Source: Nocardioides anomalus (lineage in GTDB: Bacteria > Actinomycetota > Actinomycetes > Propionibacteriales > Nocardioidaceae). Taken from it: a stretch of 64,000 nucleotides of DNA. A program made the translations under genes and the position numbers. This document shows, piece by piece, positions 52,849 to 60,147 of this stretch. Each line of letters opens with the position of its first letter. Position 1 is the stretch's first letter. Location of the stretch: positions 3,782,001 through 3,846,000 of the forward strand of contig NZ_CP049257.1 in the NCBI RefSeq assembly GCF_011046535.1, given 5' to 3'. Under the pieces are notes generated by a model, which ran no database searches, was not told the origin of the DNA, and saw only the letters and a program-made list of their open reading frames with translations.

Positions 52849-53373
52849 TCAGACAACCTTGTGCGGGCGGGCCGGCTCGGTGTCGAGGCCGCGGCCGTTG
52901 CCGGGGATCTTGCGCTGGTCGTGACTCGTCGGCTTGGCCTCCGGGACCACCTCGAACACCACGCGGTGGGGGCTGTCGAGCAGCGCCCGCCACTGGTCCG
53001 GGCCCTCGGGTTGGAGGCGGTGGGTGAACTCGTGCAGGAACCAGTCGAGGGTCTCCCGGTCCCGGTGCACCACCACGCGGCCGCGGACCGCGACCATCCG
53101 GCGGCCGGGCAGCGCACCGGCGCTGGAGACGATCACGGTCACCCGCTCGTCGCGGTCGGCGGCCTTGACGTGCCGGCGCCCCTCGACCGCGGTGAGCCAG
53201 AAGCGGCCGTCGACCCAGATGAAGCTCATGATGACGCCGGTCGGCCAGCCGTCCGCGGTGCTGAAGACGAAGCTGCACTCGGTCTGGGTGGTGAGCAGCT
53301 CCTCCTGGGCCTCGTCGTCGAGGTGGGTGCCCTGGAGCTTCTCGAGGTTCTTGGTGCCGAGCTCGCCGCTCAT
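52849..53373 (-). CDS. PPOX-class F420/FMN-dependent flavoprotein
   Basis: This 174-residue split-barrel protein starts MSGELGTKNLEKLQGTHLDD. It has CSFVFSTADGWPTGVIMSFIWV, RFWLTAVEGRRHVKAADRDERVT and PGRRMVAVRGRVVVHRDR. It probably binds FMN or F420 and reduces or oxidises a small organic compound. GGGAGG lies 6-7 nt before the ATG. First gene of a four-gene operon, divergent from the thiolase across two overlapping operator-like sites. Confidence 0.84.
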   Translation of the reverse strand: MSGELGTKNLEKLQGTHLDDEAQEELLTTQTECSFVFSTADGWPTGVIMSFIWVDGRFWLTAVEGRRHVKAADRDERVTVIVSSAGALPGRRMVAVRGRVVVHRDRETLDWFLHEFTHRLQPEGPDQWRALLDSPHRVVFEVVPEAKPTSHDQRKIPGNGRGLDTEPARPHKVV

Positions 53374-53400
53374 CGCCCGCCTCCCGGTTGTGAGCAAAAC

Positions 53401-53422
53401 CATGATGTTCATGAGCATGATT
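53401..53422. promoter_or_regulatory. two overlapping shared operators, PPOX / thiolase divergent promoter
   Basis: CATGATG-TT-CATGAGC (53401-53416) overlaps GTTCATG-AG-CATGATT (53407-53422). The second, read on the minus strand, matches 12 of 14 informative positions. A -10-like TACAGT at 53429-53434 for the thiolase gene lies just downstream, so a bound protein would cover its -35 region. Confidence 0.5.
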
Positions 53423-53468
53423 ACCGACTACAGTCGGGACCGCAAGAGTCCGCAACCCGGAGGTACGC

Positions 53469-54650
53469 ATGCCTGAGGCCGTGATCGTCGACGCCGTCCG
53501 CTCGCCGATGGGGAAGGGCAAGCCGGGTGGCGCGCTCTCCGGGCTGCACGCGGTCGACCTGCTCAGCCAGACCCTCGCCGCGCTCGTGCAGCGCACGGGC
53601 ATCGACCCGGGCACGGTCGAGGACTTCATGGTCGGCTGCGTGACCCAGGCCGGGGAGCAGTCCGGGACGCCGGGCCGCCAGGCGTGGCTCGCCGCCGGCT
53701 ACCCGGTCCACGTCCCGTCGGTGACCATCGAGCGCAAGTGCGGCTCGGGGCAGCAGGCGCTGGAGTTCGCGGTCCAGGGCGTGGTCGCTGGCACCTACGA
53801 CATCGTGGTCGCCGGCGGCATCGAGTCGATGAGCCGGGTGCGCATGGGGGTGAACCGGCTCGACCAGGACCCGCAGGGCCCGACGGTGCGCGAGCGGTTC
53901 CCCGACCTGGTCCCCCAGGGCGTCTCGGCCGAGCTGGTCGCCGAGAAGTGGGGCCTGTCGCGCCAGCAGCTGGACGAGTACGCCGCCCGCTCCCACGAGC
54001 TCGCGGCCGCGGCCGCCGACTCCGGTGGCTTCGACGACGAGATCGTCACCATCACCACCCCCGACGGCACCAAGGTCACCGCCGACGAGTCCATCCGCCG
54101 CGGTACGACGGCCGAGAAGCTGGCCGGTCTCGACGCCGTCTTCGGCACCGAGGAGAACCGGGCCAAGCTGCCGCACATCGACTGGAAGGTGACCGCGGGC
54201 AACGCCTCGCAGATCACCGACGGGGCGGGCGCCGTACTCGTGATGAGCGCGGAGCGGGCCGCGGCTCTCGGCCTCCGGCCCCGGGCCCGGGTGGTCGCGT
54301 CCTCGGTCGTCGGCGACGACCCGACGCTCATGCTCACCGGACCGATCCCCGCCACCGCCAAGGTGCTGGAGCGCTCGGGGATGAGCATCGACCAGATCGA
54401 CGCCGTCGAGATCAACGAGGCCTTCGCGCCGGTGCCGCTCGCCTGGCAGGCGGAGTTCCCCGTCGAGATGGCCAGACTGAACCCACGTGGCGGCGCGATC
54501 GCGCTCGGGCACCCGCTGGGCGCCTCGGGCATCCGCCTGTTCACCTCCCTGCTGAACCACCTCGAGCAGACCGGCGGCCGCTACGGCCTGCAGTCGATGT
54601 GCGAGGCGGGCGGCATGGCCAACGCGACGATCTTCGAGGTGCTCCGATGA
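53469..54650 (+). CDS. thiolase (acetyl-CoA acyltransferase)
   Basis: This 393-residue thiolase has the reactive Cys in VTIERKCGSGQQALEFAVQG (about residue 90), the His in GGAIALGHPLGASGIRLF and the second Cys in QSMCEAGGMANATIF. GGAGG precedes the ATG. SDR and enoyl-CoA hydratase genes follow with 4-bp overlaps, giving a compact beta-oxidation module (hydratase, 3-hydroxyacyl-CoA dehydrogenase, thiolase). Confidence 0.95.
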   Translation: MPEAVIVDAVRSPMGKGKPGGALSGLHAVDLLSQTLAALVQRTGIDPGTVEDFMVGCVTQAGEQSGTPGRQAWLAAGYPVHVPSVTIERKCGSGQQALEFAVQGVVAGTYDIVVAGGIESMSRVRMGVNRLDQDPQGPTVRERFPDLVPQGVSAELVAEKWGLSRQQLDEYAARSHELAAAAADSGGFDDEIVTITTPDGTKVTADESIRRGTTAEKLAGLDAVFGTEENRAKLPHIDWKVTAGNASQITDGAGAVLVMSAERAAALGLRPRARVVASSVVGDDPTLMLTGPIPATAKVLERSGMSIDQIDAVEINEAFAPVPLAWQAEFPVEMARLNPRGGAIALGHPLGASGIRLFTSLLNHLEQTGGRYGLQSMCEAGGMANATIFEVLR

Positions 54651-55411
54651 ACCTGACCCACGCTTCCGCCCTCGTCACCGGCGGGGCCTCCGGCCTCGGC
54701 CTGGCCACCGTGCAGCAGCTCGTCGACCGCGGCGTGCACACGACGATCGTCGACCTGCCCTCCTCCGACGGCGAGGCGGTCGCGGAGAAGCTGGGCGACC
54801 TCGCGTCGTTCTCCCCCTCCGACGTCCGCGACGAGGAGGGCGTCGACCGCGCCCTCGACATCGCCACCAGCAAGGCGCCCTTGCGCGTGCTCGTGCACTG
54901 CGCCGGTCGCGGCGGCACCGTGCGCCTGGTCAACAAGGACGGCAGCCCGGGCGACTACGACCTCTACCGCGAGATCGTCGACATCAACCTGGCCGGCACC
55001 TTCAACGTGCTGCGCCTCAGCGCCGCCCGCATGTCCGCCAACGAGCCGGTCGACGACGAGCGCGGCGTCTGCGTGCTCACCGCCTCGGTCGCCGCGTGGG
55101 AGGGCCAGATCGGCCAGATCCCCTACGCCTCGGCCAAGGCCGGCGTGGTGGGCATGACCCTGGTCGCCGCCCGCGACCTGTCCCGCGCGCTCATCCGCGT
55201 CTGCTCGGTCGCCCCCGGCGTCTTCGACACCCCGATCCTCAACCGCTTCTCCCAGGAGATCAAGGACGGCCTGGCCGCCCAGATCCCCCACCCCGCCCGC
55301 CTCGGCCGGCCCGAGGAGTTCGCCGCCACGGCTATGCACATCGTGGACAACGCCATGCTGAACGGCGAGACCATCCGCCTCGACGGCGCCATCCGGATGA
55401 CCCCTCGATGA
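54647..55411 (+). CDS. SDR, 3-hydroxyacyl-CoA dehydrogenase type-2-like
   Basis: This 254-residue SDR has LVTGGASGLGLAT, VDLPSSDG after beta-2 (NAD), HCAGRGGT, and YASAK. The insert RLVNKDGSPGDYDLY and the C-terminal HPARLGRPEEFAATAMHIVDN are typical of the mitochondrial HSD17B10/HADH2-like group, which oxidises 3-hydroxyacyl-CoAs. Position between thiolase and enoyl-CoA hydratase genes, with ATGA overlaps, supports that role. Confidence 0.92.
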   Translation: MNLTHASALVTGGASGLGLATVQQLVDRGVHTTIVDLPSSDGEAVAEKLGDLASFSPSDVRDEEGVDRALDIATSKAPLRVLVHCAGRGGTVRLVNKDGSPGDYDLYREIVDINLAGTFNVLRLSAARMSANEPVDDERGVCVLTASVAAWEGQIGQIPYASAKAGVVGMTLVAARDLSRALIRVCSVAPGVFDTPILNRFSQEIKDGLAAQIPHPARLGRPEEFAATAMHIVDNAMLNGETIRLDGAIRMTPR

Positions 55412-56193
55412 CCGACACCCAGGCACCTGCGACGGAGAACGTCACCACCGAGGTCGTCGACGGCGTCCTCGTCGTCACCATCGACCGGCCCGAGGCCCGC
55501 AACGCGATCAACACCGCCACCGCCGTCGAGATCGGCGCCGCGATGGACCGCCTCGACGACGACCCGACCCTCGTCGCCGGCGTCCTCACCGGTGCGGGGG
55601 GCACCTTCTGCGCCGGCATGGACCTCAAGGCCTTCCTCGCCGGCGAGAAGCCCTCCATCCCCGGCCGCGGCTTCGCCGGCATCGTCGAGGGCCCGCCCGC
55701 CAAGCCGATCATCGCCGCCATCGAGGGCTACGCCCTCGCGGGCGGGTTCGAGATCGCCCTGGCCTGCGACATGATCGTCGCCGCCGAGGACGCCAAGTTC
55801 GGCCTCCCCGAGGTCAAGCGCGGCCTGGTCGCCGCCGGCGGCGGCCTGATGCGCCTCCCCGAGCGCGTGCCGTACCACCTGGCCATGGAGTGGTCCCTCA
55901 CCGGCGAGCTCGTCCCCGCCACCCGCGCCCACGAGGTCGGCTTCGTCAACCGCCTGACCCCGAAGGGCGGAGCCCTCGACGCCGCCCTCGAGCTCGGCCG
56001 CGCCATCGCCCAGAACGGGCCCCTCGCCGTACGGGCCACCAAGCGCGTGATCGTCGAGTCCCCCGGCTGGACGCGCGAGGAGATGTTCGACAAGCAGCGC
56101 GAGATCACCCTCCCCGTCCGCGAGTCCGAGGACGCCCGCGAGGGCGCCACCGCCTTCAAGGAGAAGCGCGCCCCCCAGTGGAAAGCCCGGTAG
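55408..56193 (+). CDS. enoyl-CoA hydratase (crotonase)
   Basis: This 261-residue crotonase has both catalytic glutamates: GYALAGGFEIALACDM and FGLPEVKRGLVAAGGG. It also has the oxyanion hole TGAGGTFCAGMDLKAF and the C-terminal FKEKRAPQWKAR. It would hydrate an enoyl-CoA for the dehydrogenase and thiolase encoded upstream. ATG 55408 overlaps the SDR stop. Confidence 0.94.
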   Translation: MTDTQAPATENVTTEVVDGVLVVTIDRPEARNAINTATAVEIGAAMDRLDDDPTLVAGVLTGAGGTFCAGMDLKAFLAGEKPSIPGRGFAGIVEGPPAKPIIAAIEGYALAGGFEIALACDMIVAAEDAKFGLPEVKRGLVAAGGGLMRLPERVPYHLAMEWSLTGELVPATRAHEVGFVNRLTPKGGALDAALELGRAIAQNGPLAVRATKRVIVESPGWTREEMFDKQREITLPVRESEDAREGATAFKEKRAPQWKAR

Positions 56194-56197
56194 AGAC

Positions 56198-56761
56198 ATG
56201 ACCCGCATCCCACCCGCCAGCCCCGACGTCTATGGACCGCTCTTCGGCGACCAAGCGCCGCTTCGCCAGCAGGTCTACGCCAACGCCCCCGCCATTGCCG
56301 GCCCGTACCTGCAGTTCATGAAGGCCCTGCGCGACAACTCCGTCCTCGCGAGACGTCTCGTCGAGCTCGTCCGCCTCCGCATCAGCTTCCACAACCAGTG
56401 CCGAAGCTGCATGGCCATCCGCTACGCCGACGGCATCGACGACGGCCTCACCGAGGACCTCGTCTGCAGCCTCGAGAAGCCCCAGGAAGCAGACGACCTC
56501 ACCCCAGCCGAACGAGCCGCCCTCGCCTTCGCCGACAAGATGGCCACCGACCACCTCCAGGTCGACGACCAGACCTTCAGAGACCTCGCCGCCCACTTCA
56601 CCGACCAGGAACGCATGGACCTCTGCTTCCAGGTCGCCACCTTCGTCGGCTACGGCCGCCTGGGCTCCGCCCTCGCCATGACCGATGACCTCCCGCAGGA
56701 GTACGCCGATCCGGACGCGGTGCTGGCGCCGTGGACGCAAACACCTCAGTCAGTCGTCTGA
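56198..56761 (+). CDS. carboxymuconolactone decarboxylase/AhpD-like protein
   Basis: This 187-residue AhpD-fold protein has the CxxC in RISFHNQCRSCMAIRYADG and the C-terminal half LTPAERAALAFADKMATD with YGRLGSALAM. It lies 4 bp after the enoyl-CoA hydratase and ends the operon. Its 3' end is duplicated in inverted orientation directly downstream, at the left border of the SIR2 island; only the last residues (PWTQTPQSVV here) differ from that copy (PWTQAPREGG). Confidence 0.88.
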   Translation: MTRIPPASPDVYGPLFGDQAPLRQQVYANAPAIAGPYLQFMKALRDNSVLARRLVELVRLRISFHNQCRSCMAIRYADGIDDGLTEDLVCSLEKPQEADDLTPAERAALAFADKMATDHLQVDDQTFRDLAAHFTDQERMDLCFQVATFVGYGRLGSALAMTDDLPQEYADPDAVLAPWTQTPQSVV

Positions 56762-56847
56762 CTTCGTCAGCCTCCCTCCCTCGGCGCCTGCGTCCACGGC
56801 GCCAGCACCGCGTCCGGATCGGCGTACTCCTGCGGGAGGTCGTCGGT
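56681..56847. repeat. inverted repeat, left border of island (59-bp arms)
   Basis: Arms 56681-56739 and 56789-56847 are complementary at 58 of 59 positions with a 49-nt spacer. The left arm is the 3' coding end of the AhpD-like gene; the right arm is the same stretch in reverse. Outside the arms the two copies diverge, both toward the stop codon and upstream. Confidence 0.9.
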
Positions 56848-56851
56848 CAGA
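56767..56851 (-). pseudogene. 3' fragment of an AhpD-like gene (inverted copy)
   Basis: The minus strand reads LTDDLPQEYADPDAVLAPWTQ-APREGG then stop, the C-terminal ~27 residues of a paralogue of the gene at 56198. Homology stops abruptly at 56851, where low-GC island sequence begins. The differing last residues show it comes from a different gene copy, not a snap-back artefact of the neighbour. Confidence 0.75.
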
Positions 56852-57011
56852 GTGATGGATCTGTGACAAGACCAGACGTCTCCGAGTCTGCCGGCGGCGA
56901 GCCGAGAAGTGCGGCAAAGCTACTGAGAGTGTCAAGTCGATCGACCGCTTCGCTCTATCGGATTCCGAGGGCGCGGCGGTGTACGGTCCTACCCTTAGCG
57001 CGGGATCGAGC

Positions 57012-58022
57012 ATGGGGACTTGGATGTTAGACGAGTCAGCTCTCCTCTTGGGGAGGCTTTCGGACCGGATCAGCCAGCGCCGGCGCCCCTTGGCGCTAAT
57101 CCTTGGGTCCGCAATCTGTCAGCAAGATGGCAGAGGCGTGACAGGCGTGAAAGGGATCGTGCAGGCTGGACTGGCCCAATTTGGCGATGTCGATCCCGAT
57201 CAGTCGCTCTTGCGAGCTTTAGAGAGTTCAGCCGTCGACCTCGGCGAGATCTACCGAATCTTCATGGGTCGCTTGATCAAGTTCCGCGGTCGCTCCGCCG
57301 CCGACGGGCTCGTACGCGACGCGGTGCTCGCCGCATGGGCTGGAAACGGAGTTCCGACTGGGGACGGCACCGCTGCCGCGGAGAACGCCGATTGGAGTCT
57401 GACCGATGGCCTGATCGGGCTCGGCGAGATCATTGCGGCCAACCCCGAGGCATTCTCGGTGATCATAACCACCAACTTCGATCCCCTAATCGAGGTCGCC
57501 TTAGCTCGCGCTGGAGTTCAGACTCGTCGTCGGGTCGTAACGGGTGATGCGCCCATTGCCAATGACACGACTGCCTCAGTCGACGGGGTCGTGGAGGTCG
57601 TGTACGTTCATGGGTTCTGGCACCAAGCGCCGACCATGCACACGCCCGAGCAGCTGATGTACTCGCGCCCTCGACTACAGACTGCCATAGTCCGGACCAT
57701 CGGGAACGCAGACGCTCTCGTCGTGGGTTATGGCGGCTGGGACGATGTTGTGACCGGGGCGCTTGAGGCTCTAGCCGTCGACGATGGCGCCACAGCCGAG
57801 GTCATGTGGTGCTTTTATGAATCCGACGAGGCCGTTATTCAAGCGCGGCATCGGACTCTCCTTGGCCGCGTCGGTCGATTGATTATTGACGGCCTCTTTC
57901 ACAGATATTCGGGCATCGACTGCCACGCGTTTTTCCCCCCGCTTAGCCCGAGAGTTGGAGATATATTCGGACGAGGCAGTTCCTGCCGTCCACGGGGCGC
58001 CGAAGGGTCTAGTCCTACTTGA
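57012..58022 (+). CDS. SIR2-domain protein (N-terminal half of a probable SIR2-STAND fusion)
   Basis: This frame encodes a SIR2-like NAD-binding/NADase domain (residue numbers from ATG 57012): LALILGSAIC (glycine-rich NAD loop, about 27-36), ITTNFDPLIEVAL (TTNFD at 153-157), YVHGFW (His200-Gly201) and VVGYGGWDD (239-245). The last ~35 residues after HAFFPP are shadow sequence, because the homologous continuation (PRLARELE) is in the next frame. Removing one C from the T5C6 run at 57931-57941 fuses it to the NTPase below, giving 927 residues. A start at ATG 57024 is also possible (GGGGA upstream). Probably an NAD-depleting effector of anti-phage defence. Confidence 0.8.
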   Translation: MGTWMLDESALLLGRLSDRISQRRRPLALILGSAICQQDGRGVTGVKGIVQAGLAQFGDVDPDQSLLRALESSAVDLGEIYRIFMGRLIKFRGRSAADGLVRDAVLAAWAGNGVPTGDGTAAAENADWSLTDGLIGLGEIIAANPEAFSVIITTNFDPLIEVALARAGVQTRRRVVTGDAPIANDTTASVDGVVEVVYVHGFWHQAPTMHTPEQLMYSRPRLQTAIVRTIGNADALVVGYGGWDDVVTGALEALAVDDGATAEVMWCFYESDEAVIQARHRTLLGRVGRLIIDGLFHRYSGIDCHAFFPPLSPRVGDIFGRGSSCRPRGAEGSSPT

Positions 58023-59796
58023 CGACTCCTTAATCTCAGGCGCCCAAGCTCTTCATTCCGAACAGGACCTGTCGGCGTTCTTCGACGGTCGCGCCCCTGA
58101 CTGGGCGTTGGCGAGTTCCTCAACCATCCCATCCCTAGATGTCGTAGACCGCATCTGCTCAACGTTAGAGAGTGGTAAGCAATCACGGCCCCGGTGGCTC
58201 ATGCTCCTCGCTGCCGCGGGCGACGGAAAATCGACCGCGCTGATGCAGGTTGCATACAGGATGCATAAGGCGGGAAGGAACGTATATTGGCGACCTCACG
58301 CCGGCGTCACGTTGGACGTCTCAGCCATCGCAGACCTTGCTACAGAGGAAGCCCCTCTACTAATTGTTGACGAAGCTGACAATTGCGTACCGGCCCTCGA
58401 AGAGTTGGCAGGGGCCCTGGAAGGGCGCCAACTCGACGTCGTCGCGGGCGCCCGATTGTCGGACTGGCGGAATGCGCGCGGTGATATCTCGCGATTCGCG
58501 AACGTTACTGCGTCTGAGGAGACTTTTGGACGTTTGAGCAGGCGAGAGGGCCGGGCGATCATCGCCGCTTGGTCGTCGATTCCCAAGGGTCTCGGCCTGC
58601 TCGGCGACAAGGGCGGTCTGGACGAGCAACTCAAACGCCTTTTGGACGCTGTCGAATCAGATAAGCGTAGTAACGGCTCGCTGCTCGGCGGGCTCTTTCG
58701 ACTACGGTTCGATCAGTCGCGACTCGATGCACACGTCAACGAAATGCTAGACAATCTTGAAGAGCACACTATCGACGGCTCGCACGTTTCACTACTTAAA
58801 GCATTTATCTATGTGTGCGCGTTTGAGATCGGTGGCCTCGCTGGGATCGACCGCAGGCTTTGGGCTGAACTGCTAGGCATCGACGTAAAGGAACTGAGAC
58901 GAACTGTCGAATTCAGCCTAGGAACCGAAGCCGCGACCGCACGAGCGGGAGGGCTTGTTCAGGTTCGCCACCCCGAAATTGCAAGAAGTGCCATCAGGCT
59001 GCTGCGAGGACGTAGTCGTGGTCTTGACCTCGGAGAGATATACGGCGATATAGTCCGGTCGGCGATAGCCCTAGGTCGTCACCTAGAGCTGGCCGATTAC
59101 TCGCGCGTCGTGCATCTACCCACGAAGATATCGGACGGTCTACGGGAGGCTGGGTACTCCAAGATTAGCTCATACCAAATCGCCGTAAACGCTGCCAGCG
59201 AGGCCGCGGAGGCAGAGCCGAGTCTGCTCGTGTACGAAACCGATCTCGGATCACTATATCGGAAGATGGGCCAGCCGGAGGTTGCCGCAGAGCGCTACGC
59301 CGCCGCGTATACTCGCATGCACCTATATCGTGATCGCGAGCGGTCAGCAAGCGGATTCTTCTACGATTGGTCTCTCTCATATCTCGACGCGGACGAGCCT
59401 GCGAGCGCGCTTCTTGTTGCCGCGGTTGGCCTGAGTCGCGAGCGGGCCAAACTGACTCGCACCGAGGCCGGGCGGTACTTCGTTGTAATCGCTCGATCCC
59501 TCGTTCGGATCGGACGCGATACCGGATCGGAGCGAGCAAGACTCGGGCTCGCGGCCGTCTTCAAGCTGGCCGAATCTACCCTTGTTCCCGCGGACGATCT
59601 AGAGGCGTGCCGAAACTTATCAAGTCAGGGAAAAGCTCCGTCCACTTCTCAACTCGACTCCTCACTAGCCTTGAGACTGCTTGAAAAATGTCTCGTTCAA
59701 CTTACCAGGGAGGCCGCAGCCCTGCAGACGTTACGCGTTCCGAACCCCGGGCTTCTTTCGGCGACCATCGAACCGCTAATCGGCCAAGGTCGATGA
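57886..59796 (+). CDS. P-loop NTPase with TPR-like C-terminus (C-terminal half of SIR2-STAND fusion)
   Basis: This frame encodes a STAND-like ATPase: Walker A AAAGDGKSTALMQ (Lys406 of the fused protein), Walker B APLLIVDEADN (Asp453-Glu454), a sensor Arg in VVAGARLSDWRN, and LSRREGRAIIAAW. A helical C-terminal region follows with TPR-like pairs (DLGSLYRKMGQPEVAAERYAAAYTRM). Its first possible start, TTG 57886, has no Shine-Dalgarno and lies 137 bp inside the SIR2 frame, so it is unlikely to be made alone. In STAND defence proteins the C-terminal repeats sense a phage product and the ATPase oligomerises to activate the effector. Confidence 0.78.
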   Translation: MTASFTDIRASTATRFSPRLARELEIYSDEAVPAVHGAPKGLVLLDDSLISGAQALHSEQDLSAFFDGRAPDWALASSSTIPSLDVVDRICSTLESGKQSRPRWLMLLAAAGDGKSTALMQVAYRMHKAGRNVYWRPHAGVTLDVSAIADLATEEAPLLIVDEADNCVPALEELAGALEGRQLDVVAGARLSDWRNARGDISRFANVTASEETFGRLSRREGRAIIAAWSSIPKGLGLLGDKGGLDEQLKRLLDAVESDKRSNGSLLGGLFRLRFDQSRLDAHVNEMLDNLEEHTIDGSHVSLLKAFIYVCAFEIGGLAGIDRRLWAELLGIDVKELRRTVEFSLGTEAATARAGGLVQVRHPEIARSAIRLLRGRSRGLDLGEIYGDIVRSAIALGRHLELADYSRVVHLPTKISDGLREAGYSKISSYQIAVNAASEAAEAEPSLLVYETDLGSLYRKMGQPEVAAERYAAAYTRMHLYRDRERSASGFFYDWSLSYLDADEPASALLVAAVGLSRERAKLTRTEAGRYFVVIARSLVRIGRDTGSERARLGLAAVFKLAESTLVPADDLEACRNLSSQGKAPSTSQLDSSLALRLLEKCLVQLTREAAALQTLRVPNPGLLSATIEPLIGQGR

Positions 59797-59929
59797 CTGA
59801 CGCACGTCCGAGGCCATTGCACTAACAGGCACGAGGCGCTTCCTGGATTCCAACTACACAACGCTTTGCTCGGCAGAGAATTTGTGATCCGAGAAGTTGG
59901 ACAGCAGCAGGGCTCGACGTCCCGGCAAG

Positions 59930-60147
59930 TCAGCACCGGCCTGGGCATGCTCGTCCAGGCCATCGGCTCACCCGACATGCGCGAGGGCGCGCAGGCCTTC
60001 ATCGACAAACGCGGGCCGGAGTTCGCCGGGCCCGCCGTCAGGCGGGGTCGGGGAACTCTGGCTTGCGTTTGTCGATGAAGGCCTGCGCGCCCTCGCGCAT
60101 GTCGGGTGAGCCGATGGCCTGGACGAGCATGCCCAGGCCGGTGCTGA
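59930..60147. repeat. inverted repeat, right border of island (83-bp perfect arms)
   Basis: Arms 59930-60012 and 60065-60147 are perfectly complementary over 83 bp, with a 52-nt, partly complementary spacer. The right arm is the 3' part of the crotonase gene at 60038-60850; the left arm is the same stretch inverted. Perfect identity at synonymous sites points to a recent event or gene conversion. Confidence 0.92.
59932..60037 (+). pseudogene. 3' fragment of a crotonase gene (inverted copy)
   Basis: The plus strand reads STGLGMLVQAIGSPDMREGA-QAFIDKR then GPEFAGPA, matching the C-terminus of the crotonase at 60038 except for its last residues (KPEFPDPA there). It has no stop of its own: it runs directly into the neighbouring gene's stop on the other strand. 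Homology begins abruptly at 59930. Confidence 0.75.

Larger units (their letters stand above)
56767..60037. mobile_element. lower-GC island carrying a SIR2-NTPase defence-like locus
   Basis: This 3.3-kb block has markedly more A/T, different codon choice (TTT, TTA, ATA, AAA codons that are rare elsewhere in the window) and no metabolic genes. It is bounded on both sides by inverted copies of the 3' ends of the flanking genes. It contains no integrase, transposase or tRNA; insertion by homologous recombination at gene ends is inferred. 56852-57011 and 59797-59929 show no gene. Confidence 0.7.

Noticed and set aside
17911..53422. KstR/KstR2 steroid regulon
   Set aside because: The promoter motif does not match the KstR or KstR2 sites known to me, and signature steroid genes (kstD, hsaABCD, kshAB, ipdAB) are absent.
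56767..60037. Classical transposon, prophage or integrative element
   Set aside because: No transposase, integrase, phage gene, tRNA or target-site duplication of the usual kind is seen; the ends are inverted gene fragments instead.
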